This document shows, in pieces, positions 59,781-64,000 of a DNA stretch of 64,000 nt. Position 1 is the stretch's first letter. Every line of letters begins with the position of its first letter. Location of the stretch: positions 806,001-870,000 of the forward strand of contig OZ243952.1 of the NCBI GenBank assembly GCA_965214615.1. Direction: 5' to 3'. Made by a program: the position numbers and the translations under genes. A model generated the notes under the pieces. That model was not told the origin of the DNA and made no database searches. It saw only the letters and a list, made by a program, of their open reading frames with translations. Source of the stretch: CBDAUN01 sp965214615. Its GTDB lineage: Bacteria > Pseudomonadota > Gammaproteobacteria > Arenicellales > JAJDZL01.

Positions 59781-61139
59781 TTGCCGGAGTCGGCCCAGGA
59801 CAAGGCGGTGATTGTTCGACAGTACGGACGCGAGCCATTGGAACTGGACAGCGACAGCGAAATTCGGCTGCTTGCCGAGTCTGCCGGCCCCAAGGTGGTC
59901 GGCTCCGTCCTGTGCAGGCGCACGCGTCCGCATGCATCGACTTTCATCGGGCGAGGGAAGCTGAGCGAGCTTAAGCTGCTTGTAGAATCGGCTGAAGCGA
60001 CGCTGATCATTGTCGACCACGCCATATCTCCGGTTCAGGAGCGCAACTTGGAAAGTCATGCTCAATGCCGCGTGATCGACCGCACCCGACTGATATTGGA
60101 CATTTTCGCCCAGCGCGCATCGAGCCGTGAAGGGAAGCTTCAAGTCGAACTTGCGCAGCTTCGACATCTTTCTACGCGGCTTGTACGCGGCTGGACCCAT
60201 CTGGAACGGCAAAAAGGAGGCATCGGGCTGAGAGGCCCCGGTGAGACTCAGCTTGAAACCGACCGCCGTCTGATCGGATACAGGATCAAGACGCTGACCA
60301 AGCGCCTTGAAAAGATCCGTACGCAGCGCAACCTGCGGCGCAGCAGCAGAAAGAAGGTGCCGATTCCTACTGTGGCCCTGGTGGGCTACACCAATGCCGG
60401 GAAGTCGTCGCTGTTCAACAGGCTAAGCGGCGCGAAGGAATACGCTGCTGACAAGCTGTTTTCGACGCTTGATCCGAAAATGCGCCGCATTGAGCTTCCT
60501 GGATTCGGCCCCGTCATTCTTTCAGATACCGTTGGCTTTATACGCGAGCTCCCTCACGGATTGATCTCCGCGTTTCATGCCACCTTGGAAGAGGTGGCGA
60601 GCGCTGCGATTCTTCTTCATGTGGTCGATGTCACTTCCAGCGAGCGAGATGCGCATATGGGCAATGTGGACAGCGTGCTGGAGGAAATCGGCGCCACCGA
60701 TGTTCCGCAGCTGCTGGTGTTCAACAAGATCGACCTGCTCGGCGACATGCCTCAGATGCAGGGCGACACACCGGACTGCGCGGCACGGGTCTGGCTTTCT
60801 GCGAGAACGGGCGATGGCGTCGATGGCCTGGTCGATGCGCTTTCCGAGCACTTCAAGCAAGGGCGCGTCGAGGCCGAAGTCCGGCTTCCGCCGAGCGAAG
60901 GCAGGCTTCGGTCGGCGATCTATCAGCGCTTTGAGGTGATATCCGAAAGTGCGCTCGAATCAGGCGATGTCGTCATGCAGCTTGAATTGTCGCAAGCCGA
61001 CGTCAAATGGCTGAATTCGAATCAGAATTTTCGCGATGAGTACTGGACAGTTGCGCCAGGGCTGGCGGTTGACGGGGAACTGGCCGAAGCGCCGGCGCAA
61101 GGTGATTCGCAGTGGAACCGCAATTTATCGGTCGGGTAG
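59781..61139 (+). CDS. hflX: Ribosome-splitting GTPase HflX
   Basis: HflX is a GTPase that binds the 50S subunit and splits stalled ribosomes. The N-terminal domain ends with GIGLRGPGETQLETDRRLI; the G domain has VALVGYTNAGKSSLFN (G1), LFSTLDPKMRRIELP, LSDTVGFIRELPHGLISAF (G3) and VFNKIDLL (G4). The 452-residue length fits. The start is TTG 59781, with no clear ATG nearby. It follows hfq, as in E. coli, and precedes hflK by 275 bases, which contain a lone TATAAT at 61153-61158 and a short CCTGC-based hairpin. Confidence 0.95.
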   Translation: MPESAQDKAVIVRQYGREPLELDSDSEIRLLAESAGPKVVGSVLCRRTRPHASTFIGRGKLSELKLLVESAEATLIIVDHAISPVQERNLESHAQCRVIDRTRLILDIFAQRASSREGKLQVELAQLRHLSTRLVRGWTHLERQKGGIGLRGPGETQLETDRRLIGYRIKTLTKRLEKIRTQRNLRRSSRKKVPIPTVALVGYTNAGKSSLFNRLSGAKEYAADKLFSTLDPKMRRIELPGFGPVILSDTVGFIRELPHGLISAFHATLEEVASAAILLHVVDVTSSERDAHMGNVDSVLEEIGATDVPQLLVFNKIDLLGDMPQMQGDTPDCAARVWLSARTGDGVDGLVDALSEHFKQGRVEAEVRLPPSEGRLRSAIYQRFEVISESALESGDVVMQLELSQADVKWLNSNQNFRDEYWTVAPGLAVDGELAEAPAQGDSQWNRNLSVG

Positions 61140-61414
61140 CAGATATCGTGCGTATAATTAATAGATTGCATGCTTGGCCTGCCGCAGGCGGCTTGGCATT
61201 CATTTGAACTCTATTCGGCCGTTGCGGATTTGGCGTTTGCGCTAATTCAGTGCGGCTGAGATAATTTTGCAGGCTGTCGACTGTACGGGTGATTTCGGTC
61301 AATCCGGTTATTCAGCGTAGAAGCGCTGACTCTGTCACCCGTTCAATTTTGTCCAGATGAGGTTTGGTGCCTGCCAGTCAGGCGGAACTATGAAACAGAG
61401 AGGTAGATATTCAA

Positions 61415-62659
61415 ATGCCGTGGGATGATCAAGATCCTGGACGCGACAGGCGCGGACGAGGTTCGGGCGGAGGAGGAAGAAGCGAGCCGCCGGAACTTGA
61501 CGAAATTGTCAATGAATTCCGTGATCGATTCAGCCGGGTTTTTTCGCGCCGTGGCGGCGGTTCCGGCGATTCGAACGGATCGAGCCCGCCGGGTTCGTCG
61601 AGCAAACCGCGTCGCAGAGGGCCGAATCGCACATTGATCGGCATCGGCGCCCTGGTCGCTGTCGGCCTTTGGCTGTCGAGTGGCCTGTATGTGGTTTCGC
61701 AGGGAGAACGCGGAGTCGAGCTTCAATTCGGAAAGTATGTTCGAACCACGGATGCCGGGCTGCGCTGGCACATTCCGTATCCGATTGAAGAAGTGCACAT
61801 CGTCAATACGCAGAAGGTCAATACGGTCGAAGTGGGGTATCGTGTCAATGAGCGCACGCGAACTCCGACACCGGTGACGCGCGAAGCTCTGATGCTGACA
61901 GCGGACGAGAACATTATCGATATTCAGTTCGCTGTCCAATATGACGTCAAGGACCCCAAGGACCTGCTTTTCAATGTAAGCGATCCCTTGCACCTGGTCG
62001 TGCGTCAGGCAACTGAGAGTGCGGTTCGTGAAATCGTAGGCAGCAGCACAATGGATTTTGCCATTACCGAGGGACGTGCGGAAATTGCGCAGGGAACCAA
62101 GACGCTGCTGCAGGAAATTCTTGACCGCTATACCACGGGCGTAAATATCAGAGCGGTCGAGATGCAGAATGCCCAGCCGCCGGCCGAGGTCAAGGCGGCC
62201 TTTGACGATGCGGTGAAGGCGCGTGAAGACGAAGAGCGGCTGAAGAACGAAGCCGAAGCGTACTTTAACGATGTGATTCCGCGTGCCAGAGGAAATGCCG
62301 CCAGAATTGTGCAGGAGGCCGAGGGCTACAAGGCGAGCGTGATCGCCCGGGCCGAGGGTGAGGCGTCCAGATTCGAGCAGATTCACGATGAATACCGCAA
62401 GGCCCCGGAAATTACGCGCGACCGACTGTATCTGGAGTCGCTGGAGGAAGTGCTGAGCAACTCCTCTAAATTGCTGATTGACCAGCAGGGCGGCAACAAC
62501 ATTATCTATTTGCCGCTGGATCAGTTGATCAGGCAGCGCCAGTCTTCGAACGAAGGCAATTCGGGCGACAGCCGGGTCGGACCGGTCTCCGGAGGCACGG
62601 ATTTCGGAGGAACGAACCGCGACACCCGCAGCCAGAGTCGCAGCGGGCGGCAAGGATAG
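61415..62659 (+). CDS. hflK: FtsH regulator HflK (SPFH/band 7)
   Basis: HflK and HflC form a membrane cage around the FtsH protease and limit its action. The N-terminal 75 residues are glycine, arginine and serine-rich; a membrane segment (about 75-95, IGIGALVAVGLWLSSGLYVV) is followed by the band 7 domain from GERGVELQFGKYVRT. NVRAVEMQ-like VNIRAVEMQNAQPPAEVKAA and PRARGNAARIVQEAEGYKA are typical of HflK, and the tail is serine/glycine-rich. It lies 27 bases before hflC. Confidence 0.95.
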   Translation: MPWDDQDPGRDRRGRGSGGGGRSEPPELDEIVNEFRDRFSRVFSRRGGGSGDSNGSSPPGSSSKPRRRGPNRTLIGIGALVAVGLWLSSGLYVVSQGERGVELQFGKYVRTTDAGLRWHIPYPIEEVHIVNTQKVNTVEVGYRVNERTRTPTPVTREALMLTADENIIDIQFAVQYDVKDPKDLLFNVSDPLHLVVRQATESAVREIVGSSTMDFAITEGRAEIAQGTKTLLQEILDRYTTGVNIRAVEMQNAQPPAEVKAAFDDAVKAREDEERLKNEAEAYFNDVIPRARGNAARIVQEAEGYKASVIARAEGEASRFEQIHDEYRKAPEITRDRLYLESLEEVLSNSSKLLIDQQGGNNIIYLPLDQLIRQRQSSNEGNSGDSRVGPVSGGTDFGGTNRDTRSQSRSGRQG

Positions 62660-62686
62660 ACTCTGAACGAGATTTAAGGAAGGAAA

Positions 62687-63574
62687 ATGTCATTCAAGAC
62701 CACATTAATTGGAATCGTGCTGATCATCGCAGGCGTGCTGGTATTTGAAACCGTCTATTTCGTCGATGAGCGGGAAAAGGCCATCGTGTTTCAGTTCGGG
62801 AGAATTGTTGAATCGAACGATCAGCCTGGAATTCATATCAAAAAACCGTTTATCAACAGTGTTCAGTTCTATGATGCGCGAATTCAGACCATGGACGCGG
62901 ATCCGGAACTTTATTTGACCGGCGAAAAGAAGAACCTTGTCGTCGATTCATTTGCAAAGTGGCGTATTCGCGATGTTGCGAAGTACTATGTCACGGTTGG
63001 CGGACTGCAGTCCAATGTTCGTGCGCGTCTGGCGCAGCGGGTCAACGACAGTTTGCGCCAGGAGTTCGGCAAGCGCGAGGTTAAGGATGTGATATCCGGC
63101 GATCGCGCGGAAATTATGGAACTGGTGCGTCGCGCGGTCGACGCCGAGGCCAATGAATTCGGCGTCGAAGTGCTGGATGTGCGCCTAAAGCGCGTTGATC
63201 TGGATCCGGAAGTCAGCGAACGGGTCTACAGCCGAATGGAAGCCGAGCGGTCTCGGGTCGCAAAGGAATTGCGTGCACAAGGAGCCGAAGCGGCGGAGCG
63301 CATCCGGGCTGACGGGGACCGGCAGCGTGAGATCATTTTGGCCAACGCTTACAAGGAAGCTCAGGAAATCCGTGGAGAAGGTGACGCAAACGCAACTTTG
63401 ACCTATGCCACCGCATTTGGCAGAGATGCGGAATTCTATAGGCTGTATCGCAGTCTCAACGCCTATCGCACAACGTTCGGCGACGAGAATGATTTGCTGA
63501 TTCTTGAGCCGGATTCTGAGTTCTTCCGGTATTTCAAACAAAGCATAGATGGCACGTCCGCACAGGCGAATTAG
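62687..63574 (+). CDS. hflC: FtsH regulator HflC (SPFH/band 7)
   Basis: The partner of HflK. An N-terminal membrane anchor (about 5-23, LIGIVLIIAGVLVFETVYFV) precedes the band 7 domain from DEREKAIVFQFGRIVESNDQ; NLVVDSFAKWRIRDVAKYYV, FGKREVKDVISGDRAEIM, EVLDVRLKRVDL and IRADGDRQREIILANAYKEA follow in the HflC order, ending in GRDAEFYRLYRSLNAYR. GGAAGG stands before the ATG. The 295-residue length is normal. DUF2065 follows after 9 bases. Confidence 0.95.
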   Translation: MSFKTTLIGIVLIIAGVLVFETVYFVDEREKAIVFQFGRIVESNDQPGIHIKKPFINSVQFYDARIQTMDADPELYLTGEKKNLVVDSFAKWRIRDVAKYYVTVGGLQSNVRARLAQRVNDSLRQEFGKREVKDVISGDRAEIMELVRRAVDAEANEFGVEVLDVRLKRVDLDPEVSERVYSRMEAERSRVAKELRAQGAEAAERIRADGDRQREIILANAYKEAQEIRGEGDANATLTYATAFGRDAEFYRLYRSLNAYRTTFGDENDLLILEPDSEFFRYFKQSIDGTSAQAN

Positions 63575-63583
63575 CCACAGCCG

Positions 63584-63775
63584 ATGACGGGCCTGAGTCT
63601 TGTCCTTGCCGCAATAGGGCTGATATTCGTTATCGAAGGGCTGCTGTGCCTTGCAGTCCCGAATTTTTTGCGAAGGACTATGAAGGCAATGCTTGAATTG
63701 AGCAATTCCACGATTCAAAAGACAGGTATGGCAGCTGCCATATTCGGCGCTGTCTTGCTGTGGCTTATTGCGTAG
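63584..63775 (+). CDS. DUF2065 (YjeT-like) small membrane protein
   Basis: A 63-residue inner-membrane protein with two hydrophobic segments: LVLAAIGLIFVIEGLLCLAV and TGMAAAIFGAVLLWLIA, separated by a basic loop PNFLRRTMKAML. It matches the DUF2065 pattern of E. coli YjeT, which sits after hflC and before purA. Function is unknown; its constant place after hflC suggests a link to the HflKC-FtsH complex. Confidence 0.88.
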   Translation: MTGLSLVLAAIGLIFVIEGLLCLAVPNFLRRTMKAMLELSNSTIQKTGMAAAIFGAVLLWLIA

Positions 63776-63846
63776 GCGTTGTTGCAGACCGCTTCGCTGC
63801 TCGACTTGAGTCTCTCGGACAGGTCCTGAATTCGAGTGTTATTTTA

Positions 63847-64000
63847 ATGAACTCTCATCCGTGGACGCAGCTCGAAGGAGTCGAACAGATTCTGCCGAAC
63901 GAAGGCTGGGACTATGAGCAACTGCGTCGAAAGCTGCTCGACCGGCTGTATCTTAACGGCTATGAGCTTGTCGTTCCTCCTTTGGCTGATTTTGCAGAGT
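63847..64000 (+). CDS. hisZ: HisZ, ATP phosphoribosyltransferase regulatory subunit (partial, 5' end)
   Basis: The frame from ATG 63847 reads LEGVEQILPNEGWDYEQLRR then LYLNGYELVVPPLADFAES, matching the start of HisZ and of histidyl-tRNA-synthetase-like proteins. HisZ joins with the short form of HisG to make the first enzyme of histidine synthesis. Order hflC-DUF2065-hisZ-purA is common in gamma- and betaproteobacteria without the long HisG. The gene runs off the window. Confidence 0.85.
   Translation, partial: MNSHPWTQLEGVEQILPNEGWDYEQLRRKLLDRLYLNGYELVVPPLADFAE

Overview
The window is chromosomal DNA from a gammaproteobacterium that I cannot name to genus. Both ends carry gene orders typical of that class. 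The left end is the 3' part of the division and cell-wall cluster: ftsW-murG-murB-ftsQ-ftsA-ftsZ, then lpxC, dciA, secA. The right end is the block nnr-tsaE-amiB-mutL-miaA-hfq-hflX-hflK-hflC-DUF2065-hisZ. Codon use and a middling-to-high G+C (judged by eye), glycine-betaine/sarcosine catabolism and a CO-dehydrogenase-like molybdoenzyme operon would suit a marine or host-associated heterotroph; this is inference. I found no rRNA, tRNA or CRISPR array.

Layout. 1-7.3 kb: division, peptidoglycan and lipid A genes, with murC and ddl missing from their usual place. 7.5-12 kb: secA, argJ and a MutT-type Nudix gene. 12-18.2 kb: heterotetrameric sarcosine oxidase soxBDAG followed by an iron-sulfur flavin reductase. 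18.2-20.8 kb: a decayed mobile region with an IS91-type transposase remnant ending at a 32-bp perfect palindrome, a HigBA-like toxin-antitoxin pair and an integrase fragment. 21-25.3 kb: small membrane protein, HAD phosphatase, glutamine-amidotransferase-like protein, phosphonoacetaldehyde hydrolase, GNAT acetyltransferase and a frameshifted gene. 25.3-26.5 kb: a first Rpn-family nuclease gene. 27-38 kb: quinone oxidoreductase, then a form II CO-dehydrogenase-like operon (coxG, S, L, M, D, E, split XdhC, molybdenum cofactor cytidylyltransferase) and a fatty acid hydroxylase-family protein. 38-41.5 kb: class III aminotransferase, ornithine cyclodeaminase-family protein, orn. 41.5-43.6 kb: a second rpn gene followed by a free-standing duplicate of its C-terminal domain. 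43.7-53 kb: queG, a class III CoA-transferase, a PLD-nuclease/SF2 helicase/DUF3427 protein and a divergent pair of paralogous AAA-type ATPases. 53.4-64 kb: the nnr-to-hisZ block.

How the genes work together. The cox genes form one maturation and structural unit for a molybdenum hydroxylase: S, L and M are the iron-sulfur, molybdopterin and FAD subunits, while D, E, XdhC and the cytidylyltransferase insert and modify the cofactor. The AYRGAGR active-site motif places CoxL with form II enzymes, whose substrate is uncertain.

Two accessory modules stand out. First, both rpn genes carry signs of the genes-within-genes toxin/antitoxin arrangement known for Rpn proteins: in-frame internal starts with ribosome-binding sites, and four-residue repeats. 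They also share a 65-bp upstream block with a 20-bp identical core, and the second locus has an extra stand-alone C-terminal domain that is two tetrapeptides longer. Second, between queG and nnr, which are close neighbours in E. coli, lie the PLD-helicase and a divergent pair of homologous ATPases. One of these has an intact P-loop (GAPGAGKTS); in the other the P-loop lysine is alanine and the Walker B glutamate is aspartate. This active/inactive pair beside a nuclease-helicase is the best candidate here for an undescribed, possibly defensive, system.
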